Of a stretch of DNA of 64,000 bases, positions 51,947 through 60,712 are shown piece by piece. Origin of the DNA: RUG12461 sp045661345 (GTDB lineage Bacteria > Bacillota > Clostridia > Lachnospirales > Lachnospiraceae); contig JAZRFM010000032.1 in NCBI GenBank assembly GCA_045661345.1, positions 1-64,000 on the forward strand. The letters run 5' to 3'. The position numbers and the translations under genes are program-made. Position 1 is the stretch's first letter. Each line of letters opens with the position of its first letter. A model generated the notes under the pieces. It did not search any database, was not told the origin of the DNA, and was given only the letters and a program-made list of their open reading frames with translations.

Positions 51947-53104
51947 TCAGATCAGACGCTTTACGGATGCGGCCACAACCTCGGCAGCCCGGGGGTCAAA
52001 GGCTTCCGGCATGATGAAGTCTTCGGAGAGCTCCTCGTCCGAAACCAGCTGTGCAAGGGCTTCGGCGGCAGCAAGCTTCATTTCCTCCGTGATCTGCTTG
52101 GCACGGCCTTCCAGAGCGCCTTTAAAGATACCGGGAAATGCGATGACATTGTTGATCTGATTCGGGAAGTCGGATCTGCCCGTTCCCACGATCCGTGCGC
52201 CGGCAGCTCTGGCGAGATCCGGCATGATCTCCGGTACGGGATTTGCCATGGCAAAAATGACCGGATCCCGGTTCATGGAGGAGACCATTTCCTGTGTCAC
52301 CATGCCGGGAGCGGAGACCCCGATGAAAATGTCTGCGCCGCGCAGGGCATCGGCAAGGGAACCGGAGAGCCCGGAACGGTTGGTGATCTCTGCCATTTCC
52401 TGCTTTATGCCACTTAGTCCGGGACGGTTTTTTTCGATGATGCCTGTCCGGTCGCAAAGGACGATATCGCAAAAACCGTAGGAAAGCAGGAGCTTTGTGA
52501 TGGCGATCCCGGCAGCCCCTGCGCCGCTCATCACGATGCGGCAGGCCTCCTTTTTCTTTCCCGTGAGCCTCAGCGCACTGATCAGTCCGGAAAGCACGAC
52601 GATCGCGGTACCGTGCTGGTCGTCATGAAAAACCGGAATCGACAGGGTCTCCTTCAGACGCCGTTCGATCTCAAAGCATCTGGGGGCGGAAATATCCTCC
52701 AGATTGATACCGCCGAAGGCGGGAGCGAGCTGGGTGACTGCCTTTACGATCTCATCCGTATCCTGTGTATCGAGACAGATCGGGACAGCATTGACACCGC
52801 CGAATTCCTTGAAGAGAACGCATTTTCCCTCCATCACGGGCATCGCGGCCAGGGGACCGATATTGCCGAGACCGAGTACGGCGCTGCCATCGGATACCAC
52901 GGCAATGGTATTGGCCTTCTGGGTGTAGACATAGGCATCCTCCGGGTGCCGGGCAATCTCTTTGCAGGGCTCCGCAACCCCCGGCGTATAGGCCAGCGCC
53001 AGATCCTCCCGTGTCTTCACCGGACATTTCGGAACGGTATTCATCTTGCCGTTCCACTGTTTATGAAGGGTCAGTGCCCTCTCGGCATAATCGTTTGTTG
53101 ACAT
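51947..53104 (-). CDS. NAD(P)-dependent malic enzyme (short type)
   Basis: This enzyme converts malate to pyruvate and CO2 and provides reduced cofactor. AYTPGVAEPCKEIARHPEDA (about 34-53) and NTIAVVSDGSAVLGLGNIGP are the N-terminal signatures. CLDTQDTDEIV, INLEDISAPRCFEIERRL and VFHDDQHGTAIV hold the metal and substrate residues. The Rossmann loop is VMSGAGAAGIAITKLL (about 190-205). The 385-residue length fits the short clostridial form. It leads a two-gene minus-strand operon and is divergent from rho. AAAGGAA lies before the ATG. Confidence 0.95.
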   Translation of the reverse strand: MSTNDYAERALTLHKQWNGKMNTVPKCPVKTREDLALAYTPGVAEPCKEIARHPEDAYVYTQKANTIAVVSDGSAVLGLGNIGPLAAMPVMEGKCVLFKEFGGVNAVPICLDTQDTDEIVKAVTQLAPAFGGINLEDISAPRCFEIERRLKETLSIPVFHDDQHGTAIVVLSGLISALRLTGKKKEACRIVMSGAGAAGIAITKLLLSYGFCDIVLCDRTGIIEKNRPGLSGIKQEMAEITNRSGLSGSLADALRGADIFIGVSAPGMVTQEMVSSMNRDPVIFAMANPVPEIMPDLARAAGARIVGTGRSDFPNQINNVIAFPGIFKGALEGRAKQITEEMKLAAAEALAQLVSDEELSEDFIMPEAFDPRAAEVVAASVKRLI

Positions 53105-53143
53105 AAGAAATTCCTTTCCGTTGCAATTTCACACTTTCCTCTC

Positions 53144-53171
53144 ATGATAGCATGAATCTTTTTTTTTTCAA
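53144..53171 (-). promoter_or_regulatory. Promoter of the malic enzyme operon
   Basis: On the minus strand TTGAAA (53166-53171) and TATCAT (53144-53149) are 16 bases apart; the spacer contains an A run. Confidence 0.6.
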
Positions 53172-53189
53172 TAAGAATCAAAAAAGGAC

Positions 53190-53218
53190 TTCCCAAGCAT
53201 AGGAGGTTGGTATATAAT
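53190..53218 (+). promoter_or_regulatory. Promoter of rho
   Basis: TTCCCA (53190-53195) and TATAAT (53213-53218) with a 17-base spacer. It gives a leader of about 160 bases before the rho start. Confidence 0.65.
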
Positions 53219-53231
53219 AGTTGGCGTTAAG

Positions 53232-53295
53232 GAAACGCTGTTGAAGGCGTTTCGTGCGTGAAAATCGCGGGCGTATGCGCCTTTCATCTTGCGAT
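53232..53295. repeat. Hairpin repeat, copy 2, in the rho leader
   Basis: A perfect hairpin GAAACGC-loop-GCGTTTC (53232-53253) is followed by AATCGC...GCGAT (53263-53295) enclosing GGCG/CGCC. The second part matches the copy at 33559-33594 with a few changes. Confidence 0.7.
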
Positions 53296-53386
53296 AACAG
53301 ATATCTGAGCTCATTCTAAGATCTTTTTCAGACCCCCAGTTTATGGTAACGAAACAGAAAAAAGAACATAGAAGAAAGAGGTATTT

Positions 53387-54856
53387 ATGACAAGAGAACA
53401 ATATGAAAGCCTTTCTGCCACCGTTTTGCGGGATCTTGCAAAAACGAGAGGGCTGTCCGGTGTCGGAAAACTGAAGAAGGAGGAGCTGGTGAGTGCCATG
53501 CTGGCAGAGGATGCACGCCTGGAAGCAGAGGGACAATCCACGGCGCCGTCGGCACCGGCCCGCGCTGCTGCTCCGGCGAGGGGGAATGGCCCGGTAAAGG
53601 GAAGTGCTCCGGCCCGGGGGAACGGGGCCGTCAGGGAGAACCCCCCGGTCAGGGAGAACGCAACTGCAAGGGAGAACACACAGCAGGCAGATCCGGCGGA
53701 AGAACCGGCCGAGGAGCTGGCTGAGCTGGACAGCGGCGTGGAAGCCCACGGGATCCTGGAAGTCATGCAGGACGGATTCGGCTTTATCCGGAGCGCAAAT
53801 TATCTGCCCGGAGAGAATGATGTCTATGTTTCACCGTCACAGATCCGGCGCTTTAATCTGAAGACCGGGGATATCGTTCGCGGCAATACCCGTGTCCGCT
53901 CCCAGAATGAGAAGTTCTCCGCGCTGCTGTTTATCAATTCCGTAAACGGCGTACGACCGGAGCAGGCGATGCAGAGAAAGAACTTCGAGGATCTGACGCC
54001 CATCTTCCCGGATGAAAGGCTGCGTCTGGAGCTCCCGGGCTGCGGTGTCGCGACCAGAATCGTGGATCTCGTCTCGCCCATCGGAAAAGGCCAGAGAGGG
54101 ATGATCGTGTCCCCTCCGAAAGCCGGAAAAACCACCCTGCTGAAGGAAATTGCCAGAGCCGTCATCCGGCACAATCCGGATATGCATATTCTGATTCTTC
54201 TGATCGACGAGCGCCCGGAGGAAGTGACGGATATCAGAGAGGCGCTGGAGGCAAAGAATGTGGAAGTGATTTACTCCACCTTTGATGAGACCGCAGAGCA
54301 TCACAAACGGGTTTCTGAGATGGTGATCGAGCGCGCGAAGCGTCTGGTGGAGCACAAGCGCGACGTGATGATTCTGCTGGATTCCATCACCAGGCTGGCG
54401 CGGGCTTATAACCTGACCGTGCAGCCCAGCGGACGCACCCTTTCCGGCGGACTTGATCCGGCGGCGCTCCATATGCCCAAGCGTTTCTTCGGCGCGGCCC
54501 GGAATATGAGAGAGGGCGGGAGCCTGACGATTCTCGCCACGGCACTGATCGATACCGGAAGCAAGATGGATGATGTGGTCTATGAGGAATTCAAGGGAAC
54601 CGGCAATATGGAGCTTATCTTAGACAGGAAGCTTTCAGAGCGGCGGATCTTCCCGGCTGTTGACATCGTGAAATCCGGCACCAGAAGAGAGGATCTGCTC
54701 CTGGATCCGGAAGAGCAGGAAGCAGTCACCATTATGCGCAGAGCGATGAACGGTATGCGGACGGACGAGGCCGTGGAGAGCATCCTGAACCTGTTTGTGA
54801 ATACGCGGACAAACAGGGATTTTATCCAGCTCGTCAAGAAAAAAAGAGTGATGTAG
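53387..54856 (+). CDS. rho: Transcription termination factor Rho
   Basis: Rho is the hexameric RNA helicase that ends untranslated transcripts. The N-terminus has the Rho_N helical domain (LSATVLRDLAKTRGLSGVGK, 6-25). Residues 50-110 are an Arg/Asn/Ala/Pro-rich insert with short repeats (ARGNG, VREN), as seen in several Clostridia and Actinobacteria. The cold-shock RNA-binding domain follows (HGILEVMQDGFGFIRS). The ATPase has Walker A PPKAGKTT (about 244-251), DERPEEVTD and LDSITRLARAYN. The leader contains a hairpin repeat. AAGAGG stands before the ATG. Confidence 0.97.
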   Translation: MTREQYESLSATVLRDLAKTRGLSGVGKLKKEELVSAMLAEDARLEAEGQSTAPSAPARAAAPARGNGPVKGSAPARGNGAVRENPPVRENATARENTQQADPAEEPAEELAELDSGVEAHGILEVMQDGFGFIRSANYLPGENDVYVSPSQIRRFNLKTGDIVRGNTRVRSQNEKFSALLFINSVNGVRPEQAMQRKNFEDLTPIFPDERLRLELPGCGVATRIVDLVSPIGKGQRGMIVSPPKAGKTTLLKEIARAVIRHNPDMHILILLIDERPEEVTDIREALEAKNVEVIYSTFDETAEHHKRVSEMVIERAKRLVEHKRDVMILLDSITRLARAYNLTVQPSGRTLSGGLDPAALHMPKRFFGAARNMREGGSLTILATALIDTGSKMDDVVYEEFKGTGNMELILDRKLSERRIFPAVDIVKSGTRREDLLLDPEEQEAVTIMRRAMNGMRTDEAVESILNLFVNTRTNRDFIQLVKKKRVM

Positions 54857-54886
54857 AACCGGCCGCATAGAAGTAAAAAGAAGGAC

Positions 54887-54915
54887 TTGCAAAAGCTTTT
54901 GTAATATGATACACT
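54887..54915 (+). promoter_or_regulatory. Promoter of rpmE
   Basis: TTGCAA (54887-54892) and TACACT (54910-54915) with a 17-base spacer, about 40 bases before the start. Confidence 0.6.
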
Positions 54916-54955
54916 ACTTAGGCTGTTGAAAAGTAACGATGAATGAGGTGATAAA

Positions 54956-55156
54956 ATGAGAGAAGGGATCCATCCGGATTATTATCAGGCGACAGTAACC
55001 TGTAACTGTGGCAATACGTTTACGACCGGATCCACAAAGAAAGAGATCCACGTTGAGATCTGTTCCAAATGCCATCCGTTCTACACGGGTCAGCAGAAGG
55101 CAAACCAGGCACGGGGACGTATCGAACAGTTCAACAAGAAGTACGGTATGAAATAG
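54956..55156 (+). CDS. rpmE: 50S ribosomal protein L31, zinc-binding form
   Basis: The 66-residue protein is the C+ type of L31: TCNCGNTFTTGS and CSKCHPFYTGQQ carry the four-cysteine zinc site (C16, C18, C37, C40 by count). MREGIHPDYYQATVTC is the standard N-terminus. Zinc-binding L31 is often replaced by a zinc-free copy when zinc is scarce; no such copy is in the window. It has its own promoter, follows rho as in many Firmicutes, and a terminator lies about 20 bases after its stop. The ribosome site is a weak AGGTG. Confidence 0.97.
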   Translation: MREGIHPDYYQATVTCNCGNTFTTGSTKKEIHVEICSKCHPFYTGQQKANQARGRIEQFNKKYGMK

Positions 55157-55177
55157 CAGTTTTCAGGAAAACGTTGA

Positions 55178-55209
55178 GGGTTGGGACAGAGCTCTGTCTC
55201 AGCCCTTTT
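55178..55209 (+). terminator. Terminator after rpmE
   Basis: A 14-pair arm set (55178-55191 with 55192-55205, two G-U pairs) is followed by TTTT; the centre GAGCTC would form the loop. Confidence 0.8.
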
Positions 55210-55252
55210 GCGGTTTTATGGAACTGTAACAGATCTTGAGGGCAGACAGCTT

Positions 55253-56203
55253 ATGAAATATTCCGGTATCGGCGGACAAGCGGTTATGGAAGGCGTCATG
55301 ATGAAGAACAAAGACTTCTATGCCGTGGCGGTTCGCAAAAGCGACGGAGAGATCGCTGTAGACAAGAAAATCGTAAAGACACAGGCGGCCGTGGAGGCAG
55401 TCCAGAAAATCCCCATTGTGCGCGGCGTCGTGAATTTTATCGACTCTTTGTATCTGGGGATCGGGAGTCTGATGTATTCCTCCACGTTTTTTGAAGAAGA
55501 GGAAGAAGAGAAAAAAAAGAGGGAAGAAGACCCGGAGAAGGCGAAGAAGAAAGAGCATGCACTGATGGGGACGACGCTGTTTATCAGTCTTCTGATCGCG
55601 ATCCTTATTTTTATGGTGCTGCCGTATTATCTTTCCACCCTGTTTTCGGCCTGGATTCCCTCCGGTTTTGTTCTGGCGCTGATCGAAGGAGGGATCCGTC
55701 TTGCCATCTTTTTCGGCTACATCCTCCTCATTTCCCGTATGAAGGATATCCAGCGGGTGTTCATGTACCACGGCGCCGAACACAAATGCATCAACTGCAT
55801 TGAGCACGGGCTCGACCTGAATGTGGAAAATGTCCGGGGGAGCACGCGGCTGCATAAAAGATGCGGGACAAGCTTCCTGCTGTTTGTCGTGCTGATCAGT
55901 ATCGTGCTGTTTGCGTTTATTCAGGTGGATTCGCGGGTGCTGCGGATTCTGCTTCGTCTGGTGCTGATCCCGGTGGTGGCGGGAATTGCCTATGAGTTTA
56001 TCCGCCTGGCAGGGCGAAGCGACAATCCCGTGATCAATTTTCTCAGTAAACCGGGACTTGCCATGCAGTATCTGACAACAAAAGAGCCGGACGATTCCAT
56101 GATCGAGGTCGGGATCGCTTCCGTAGAGGCGGTGTTTGACTGGAGACCTTATGTCCGGGAGATCCGCGGGGAAACAGGCGAAGTGACGGAGGAAGCCGTA
56201 TGA
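55253..56203 (+). CDS. DUF1385 family membrane protein
   Basis: The 316-residue protein begins YSGIGGQAVMEGVMMKNKDF, the DUF1385 hallmark, followed by IPIVRGVVNFIDSLYLGIGS. An acidic/basic EEEKKKREEDPEKAKKKE stretch (about 83-100) precedes the first of four membrane helices. The conserved YHGAEHKCINCIEHG (about 172-186) holds His and Cys residues that could bind a metal. The function of the family is unknown. In many Firmicutes it sits between rpmE and prmC, as here. The start at 55253 is chosen because it gives the conserved N-terminus; the earlier TTG-type start at 55181 lies inside the terminator. Confidence 0.92.
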   Translation: MKYSGIGGQAVMEGVMMKNKDFYAVAVRKSDGEIAVDKKIVKTQAAVEAVQKIPIVRGVVNFIDSLYLGIGSLMYSSTFFEEEEEEKKKREEDPEKAKKKEHALMGTTLFISLLIAILIFMVLPYYLSTLFSAWIPSGFVLALIEGGIRLAIFFGYILLISRMKDIQRVFMYHGAEHKCINCIEHGLDLNVENVRGSTRLHKRCGTSFLLFVVLISIVLFAFIQVDSRVLRILLRLVLIPVVAGIAYEFIRLAGRSDNPVINFLSKPGLAMQYLTTKEPDDSMIEVGIASVEAVFDWRPYVREIRGETGEVTEEAV

Positions 56204-57081
56204 CATACAGGGAGGCACTGACCGCGGGCACGGATGTGCTGAAGCTGGCCGGTATCGAGGAAGCCGCATTGGACGGGTGGTATCTGCTGGAATATGTCTG
56301 TCATATCACACGAAGCGAGTTTTATCTGAAAGAAAATGAGACCCTGTCCGAAGAGGACCGGCTGCATTTCGAGAACCTCGTGAAAAAACGGGCGTCGAGA
56401 GTACCGCTGCAGTACATCCTCGGGACACAGGAGTTCATGGGACTGACCTTTACGGTCAACTCCAATGTGCTGATCCCGCGGCAGGATACGGAGACCCTGG
56501 TGGAGCTTGCGCTGACGGAGATTCCGCGGGAGGTAGGGCAAAACGATCAGACAGAGTTCTCCGTGCTGGATCTTTGCACCGGCTCCGGCTGTATCGCCGT
56601 TTCCATCAAGAAAAACCGTCCGGAGGTCCGGATGACGGCCAGTGATGCCAGCAAGCAGGCACTGCTTGTGGCAAAGGAGAACGCAAAAGCGAACGGGACG
56701 GAGATGCTGTTTGTCCGCAGCGATCTGTTTGACAATCTGAACGAGCCCTTTGATATGATCCTATCCAACCCGCCCTATATCAGAACCGCCGAGATCCCGA
56801 CGCTGCAGGCGGAGGTTGCGGACTTTGAACCGGTGACGGCGCTGGACGGCCACGAGGACGGACTTTATTTTTACAGAAGGATCGCCCAGGCAGCACCGTC
56901 GCATTTGAAGGAGGGAGGAAGGCTCCTTCTGGAGATCGGAAGCGATCAGGGGGAGAGCGTAAAGAGCCTTCTGGAAAACGAAGGATTCACGAATATTCGT
57001 ATCAAACAGGATCTCGCAGGACTGGATCGCGTTGTGATCGCCTGCGCGCCAAAGAAGGAAGGAGAGGCAAGGGATGTTTGA
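56200..57081 (+). CDS. prmC: Release factor glutamine methyltransferase PrmC
   Basis: PrmC methylates the Gln of the GGQ motif in release factors RF1 and RF2, which raises termination efficiency. The helical N-terminal domain (about 1-85) binds the factor. The methyltransferase part has VLDLCTGSGCIAVSIKKN (about 119-136) for S-adenosylmethionine and the catalytic NPPY in MILSNPPYIRTAE (about 186-198). IPRQDTETLVE is the family link region. It overlaps DUF1385 by four bases and prfA, which encodes its substrate RF1, by eight bases. Confidence 0.96.
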   Translation: MTYREALTAGTDVLKLAGIEEAALDGWYLLEYVCHITRSEFYLKENETLSEEDRLHFENLVKKRASRVPLQYILGTQEFMGLTFTVNSNVLIPRQDTETLVELALTEIPREVGQNDQTEFSVLDLCTGSGCIAVSIKKNRPEVRMTASDASKQALLVAKENAKANGTEMLFVRSDLFDNLNEPFDMILSNPPYIRTAEIPTLQAEVADFEPVTALDGHEDGLYFYRRIAQAAPSHLKEGGRLLLEIGSDQGESVKSLLENEGFTNIRIKQDLAGLDRVVIACAPKKEGEARDV

Positions 57082-58150
57082 CAAACTGGATGATCTTCTC
57101 GCTCGCTATGAGGAACTTATGAACGAGCTTTCCGAACCGGATGTGGCAAACGATCCGGTTCGTTTCAAAAAACTGATGAAGGAGCAGAGCGATCTAGCGC
57201 CTCTGGTGGAAGCATACAGGGAGTATTGCAAAAATAAGCAGGACATCCAGGATTCCCTCGCCATGATCGAAGAGGAAAGTGACGAGGAAATGAAAGAGAT
57301 GGCGAGAGAGGAGCTGGCGGAAGCGAAGGCGAAGACGGGTGCTCTGGAGGAAAAGCTGAAGATACTGCTTTTGCCGAAGGATCCGAATGATGACAAAAAC
57401 GTCATCGTGGAGATCCGTGCCGGCGCAGGCGGTGATGAAGCGGCGCTTTTTGCGGCGGAGATCTACCGGATGTATGTCCACTACGCGGAGAGCCAGCACT
57501 GGAAGGTGGAGCTGCTGGAGGTGGATGAGATCGGGATCGGCGGCATGAAATCCGTGAATTTCATGGTCAGCGGCACCGGCGCATACTCCAGACTGAAATA
57601 CGAATCCGGCGTGCACCGGGTGCAGCGTGTGCCGGAAACGGAGTCCCAGGGCCGCATCCATACCAGCACCATTTCCGTGGCGGTGATGCCGGAGGCGGAA
57701 GAGGTGGAGGTGGAGATCCAGGACAAGGATATCCGCATCGACGTCATGCGTGCCTCCGGAAACGGCGGACAGTGCGTCAACACAACGGACTCGGCCGTCC
57801 GCCTGACCCATTATCCCACGGGAATTGTGATCTACAGCCAGACGGAAAAATCACAGCTCCAAAACAAGGACAAGGCCTTTGCCCTGCTGCGGGCGAAGCT
57901 GTATGATCTGGAGCTGCAGAAACAGCAGGATGTGGCTTCTGCGGAGCGGCGCAGCCAGATCGGAACCGGAGACCGGTCGGAAAAGATCCGTACCTACAAC
58001 TTTCCCCAGGGCCGTGTGACGGATCACAGGATCGGACTGACGCTGTATAAGCTGGACAAGATTCTGGACGGAGATATCCAGGAGATCATAGACGCCTGCA
58101 TTGCCGCGGATCAGGCGGCGAAGCTGGCGAAAATGAATGAAGTGGCATAA
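57074..58150 (+). CDS. prfA: Peptide chain release factor 1
   Basis: RF1 recognises UAA and UAG stop codons and releases the finished protein. The codon-reading tripeptide is PET in HRVQRVPETESQGRIHTS (about 182-199), the P-x-T type that separates RF1 from RF2. The catalytic GGQ is in SGNGGQCVNTTDSAVRLTH (about 228-246), the site methylated by PrmC. The 358-residue length is standard. The ATG at 57074 lies inside the end of prmC and is preceded by AAGGAAGGAGAGG. Confidence 0.98.
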   Translation: MFDKLDDLLARYEELMNELSEPDVANDPVRFKKLMKEQSDLAPLVEAYREYCKNKQDIQDSLAMIEEESDEEMKEMAREELAEAKAKTGALEEKLKILLLPKDPNDDKNVIVEIRAGAGGDEAALFAAEIYRMYVHYAESQHWKVELLEVDEIGIGGMKSVNFMVSGTGAYSRLKYESGVHRVQRVPETESQGRIHTSTISVAVMPEAEEVEVEIQDKDIRIDVMRASGNGGQCVNTTDSAVRLTHYPTGIVIYSQTEKSQLQNKDKAFALLRAKLYDLELQKQQDVASAERRSQIGTGDRSEKIRTYNFPQGRVTDHRIGLTLYKLDKILDGDIQEIIDACIAADQAAKLAKMNEVA

Positions 58151-58159
58151 GGGGAGCCT

Positions 58160-59179
58160 ATGAGAAGGAGTAACCGAAAACGCCGAAGGCTCCTGGGGAT
58201 CTGTGCCGTGCTGACCGTGGCGGCTCTTTTGCTGACAGGCTGCGCCGGACAGAGCGAAACGGACCCAAAATCCGCTTCCGCGGAGACAGCGTCCGAAAGA
58301 GAGACAGAACAGGGACAGGAGACTGCGGTCGGAGATTTGGCGGGGACGGAGAGCCTGCCCGGGGGGACGGAGAGCCTGCCTGCGGCGACGGAGAGTCCCC
58401 GGGACACCCCGGCGGAGACCGGGACAGAAGAGACGTCCGCTTCCATGGCTGTCGAGAATGAAAAGATCGATCCTGCGGGGCTGGATACGACGCCCGAAGG
58501 CTGGGGCATGGGCAGGGAGTATGATGCCTATCACCGCCCGGAGTTTTGCCTGATCTATCAGGAGCGGTACAAGGATTATCCGGTGTACTTTATCGGTCCC
58601 TGGGAAGAGGGGGATCCGCAGGTGATCTACCTGACCCTGAACATGGGATGGTCGAATAAATGGGTCAATCTTTCTCTTGACACGCTGCAGGAGAAGGGCG
58701 TTCAGGCAGTGTTTTTTTCCACGGGCAACGTTCTGTGGGAAAATCCGGAGACGATCGAGCGGGTCATTACAGAGGGTCATGATCTGGGCAACCACACCAT
58801 GCATCACAAGATGGACGGGATGCCGAGCCTGTCCGTAGAACAGCAGGAAGCGGAGATCATGGACATGCACCGGATGGCGCTGGAGGATTTCGGCTATGAG
58901 ATGCATCTGTTTCGCTTTCCGAACGGAGAGTTCAATGAACAGTCCCTTGCCATCGTCAATAACTGCAATTACAAAAGTGTTTTCTGGAGCTATACCTATG
59001 TGGACTGGAACAGGAGCGATCAGCCGGATGTGGCTGCGTCCGTGAGGGATGCGGTGGATCATCTGCATCCCGGCGCGATCTACTGCTTTCACGCCACATC
59101 GGAAACAAGCGCCACCATGCTCGGTGCGTTTATCGACCAGGTGCGCGAAAAGGGCTACGAATTTCAGCTGTTGAGGTGA
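58160..59179 (+). CDS. Polysaccharide deacetylase-like lipoprotein lacking the motif-1 Asp
   Basis: A basic N-terminus (RRSNRKRRR), hydrophobic GICAVLTVAALLL and lipobox LTGC near residue 23 make this a surface lipoprotein. Residues 24-100 are Thr/Glu-rich linker with repeats of TESLP. The NodB-like domain (about 125-335) resembles PdaA. Motif 1, usually TFDDG or TFDNG, reads LTLNMGWSN, so the catalytic Asp is missing. Motif 2 HxxxH is kept in GNHTMHHK (about 210-217), motif 3 in RFPNGEF (about 252-258), and the last His in YCFHATS. It probably binds or cuts peptidoglycan-type sugars, but deacetylase activity is doubtful. Confidence 0.82.
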   Translation: MRRSNRKRRRLLGICAVLTVAALLLTGCAGQSETDPKSASAETASERETEQGQETAVGDLAGTESLPGGTESLPAATESPRDTPAETGTEETSASMAVENEKIDPAGLDTTPEGWGMGREYDAYHRPEFCLIYQERYKDYPVYFIGPWEEGDPQVIYLTLNMGWSNKWVNLSLDTLQEKGVQAVFFSTGNVLWENPETIERVITEGHDLGNHTMHHKMDGMPSLSVEQQEAEIMDMHRMALEDFGYEMHLFRFPNGEFNEQSLAIVNNCNYKSVFWSYTYVDWNRSDQPDVAASVRDAVDHLHPGAIYCFHATSETSATMLGAFIDQVREKGYEFQLLR

Positions 59180-59185
59180 TCAGCC

Positions 59186-60712
59186 ATCAAAGAACGGATC
59201 TATGCGGCAATTGACCTGAAGTCGTTTTATGCCTCCGTGGAATGCCACGAAAGAGGGAGAGATCCGCTGACGACAAACCTCGTCGTGGCGGATAAGAGCC
59301 GGACGGAGAAAACCATCTGTCTGGCTGTTTCGCCGTCATTGAAGGCCTACGGGATATCCGGGAGAGCCAGGCTTTTTGAAGTGATGGAGGCCGTCAGGGA
59401 GATCAACCGGAAACGCCTTCTTGCCGCGCCGGGGCATGTCTTTGCCGGTGAATCCGATGACCCGGAGGAGCTCGCACGGGATCCGTCCCTCGCACTTTCC
59501 TACATTACGGCGTCTCCGAGGATGTCGCTCTACATGCAGTACAGCACCCAGATCTATGATATCTATCTGCGCTATGTGGCGCCGGAGGATATGCACGTCT
59601 ATTCCGTGGATGAGGTTTTTCTGGATCTCACGGAGTATCTCAAAACCTACCATATGACAGCCCGGGAGCTGGTACAAAGGATGATCCGTGACGTTTTTTC
59701 GGAGACGGAGATCTCTGCCACCGGCGGGATCGGCACGAATCTGTATCTTGCAAAGATTGCCATGGATATTTATGCGAAGCATATCGAACCGGACGAGACC
59801 GGCGTGCGGATCGCGGAGCTGAATGAACGCAGCTACCGGGAGCATCTTTGGAGTCATGAACCGATCACGGATTTCTGGCGGGTCGGCAGAGGAATCGCAA
59901 AAAAACTCCGGGAGCACGGGATGGAGACCATGGGTGATGTGGCACGCTGCTCCATCGGTCAGGCGGGGGAATTTTACAACGAAGACCTTTTGTACCGGCT
60001 CTTTGGCATCAATGCCGAGCTTCTGATCGATCATGCCTGGGGATACGAGCCCTGTACCATGAAGGAGATCAAGTCCTATCAGCCGGGAGAACGCAGTCTC
60101 AGTATCGGACAGGTGCTGACCGAGCCCTATGATTTTGAAAAGGGAAGGCTCATAGTCCGGGAGATGACGGATCTCCTGGCGCTGGATCTCGTGGAGAAGT
60201 GTCTGGTGACGGATCAGGTGGTGCTGACTGTGGGGTATGACGTGGAAAACGTCAACGATCCGGAGCGCAGGAAGCGCTACAAGGGGGAGATCACCACCGA
60301 CCACTATGGAAGGGAGGTGCCGAAAAACGCCCACGGATCGGAAAACCTGGGACGGCAGACCAACTCCGGCAGGCTTCTTCTGGAAGCCATGACGAAGCTG
60401 TATGAACGGATCGTGGATCCGGATCTGCTGGTCCGCAGGATGATAGTGGCGGCGAATCACGTCCGGATCGAGGGAAAAACCGAAAAAGCGCCTGTGTACG
60501 AGCAGCTGGATCTGTTTACGGATTATGCTGCAAAGGAGCAGGAGGAAAAAGCAACGGAGGAAGCCCTGGCAAAGGAACGCCGGATGCAGGAGGCGGTGCT
60601 TTCCATCAAGAAAAAATACGGCAAAAACGCGGTGCTGAAGGGCATGAATCTGGAGGAGGGAGCCACCACCAGAGAGAGGAACCGCCAGGTAGGAGGGCAT
60701 AAAGCAGAATGA
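59186..60712 (+). CDS. Y-family DNA polymerase (DinB/UmuC-like) with apparent ATC start
   Basis: The protein is an error-prone lesion-bypass polymerase. IYAAIDLKSFYASVECHERG is the catalytic motif with the first Asp; later come TICLAVSPSLKAYGISGRAR, the second metal motif YSVDEVFLDLTEYL, and little-finger residues. No ATG, GTG or TTG precedes the motif: the frame is closed by TGA at 59177-59179 and the first canonical start (GTG 59237) falls within FYASVE. A GAGGTGA site at 59173-59179 is six bases before ATC at 59186, giving a 508-residue protein beginning with KERIYAAID after the start. ATC initiation, or an ATG lost by one base, is inferred. A small gene overlaps its end by four bases. Confidence 0.85.
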   Translation: MKERIYAAIDLKSFYASVECHERGRDPLTTNLVVADKSRTEKTICLAVSPSLKAYGISGRARLFEVMEAVREINRKRLLAAPGHVFAGESDDPEELARDPSLALSYITASPRMSLYMQYSTQIYDIYLRYVAPEDMHVYSVDEVFLDLTEYLKTYHMTARELVQRMIRDVFSETEISATGGIGTNLYLAKIAMDIYAKHIEPDETGVRIAELNERSYREHLWSHEPITDFWRVGRGIAKKLREHGMETMGDVARCSIGQAGEFYNEDLLYRLFGINAELLIDHAWGYEPCTMKEIKSYQPGERSLSIGQVLTEPYDFEKGRLIVREMTDLLALDLVEKCLVTDQVVLTVGYDVENVNDPERRKRYKGEITTDHYGREVPKNAHGSENLGRQTNSGRLLLEAMTKLYERIVDPDLLVRRMIVAANHVRIEGKTEKAPVYEQLDLFTDYAAKEQEEKATEEALAKERRMQEAVLSIKKKYGKNAVLKGMNLEEGATTRERNRQVGGHKAE

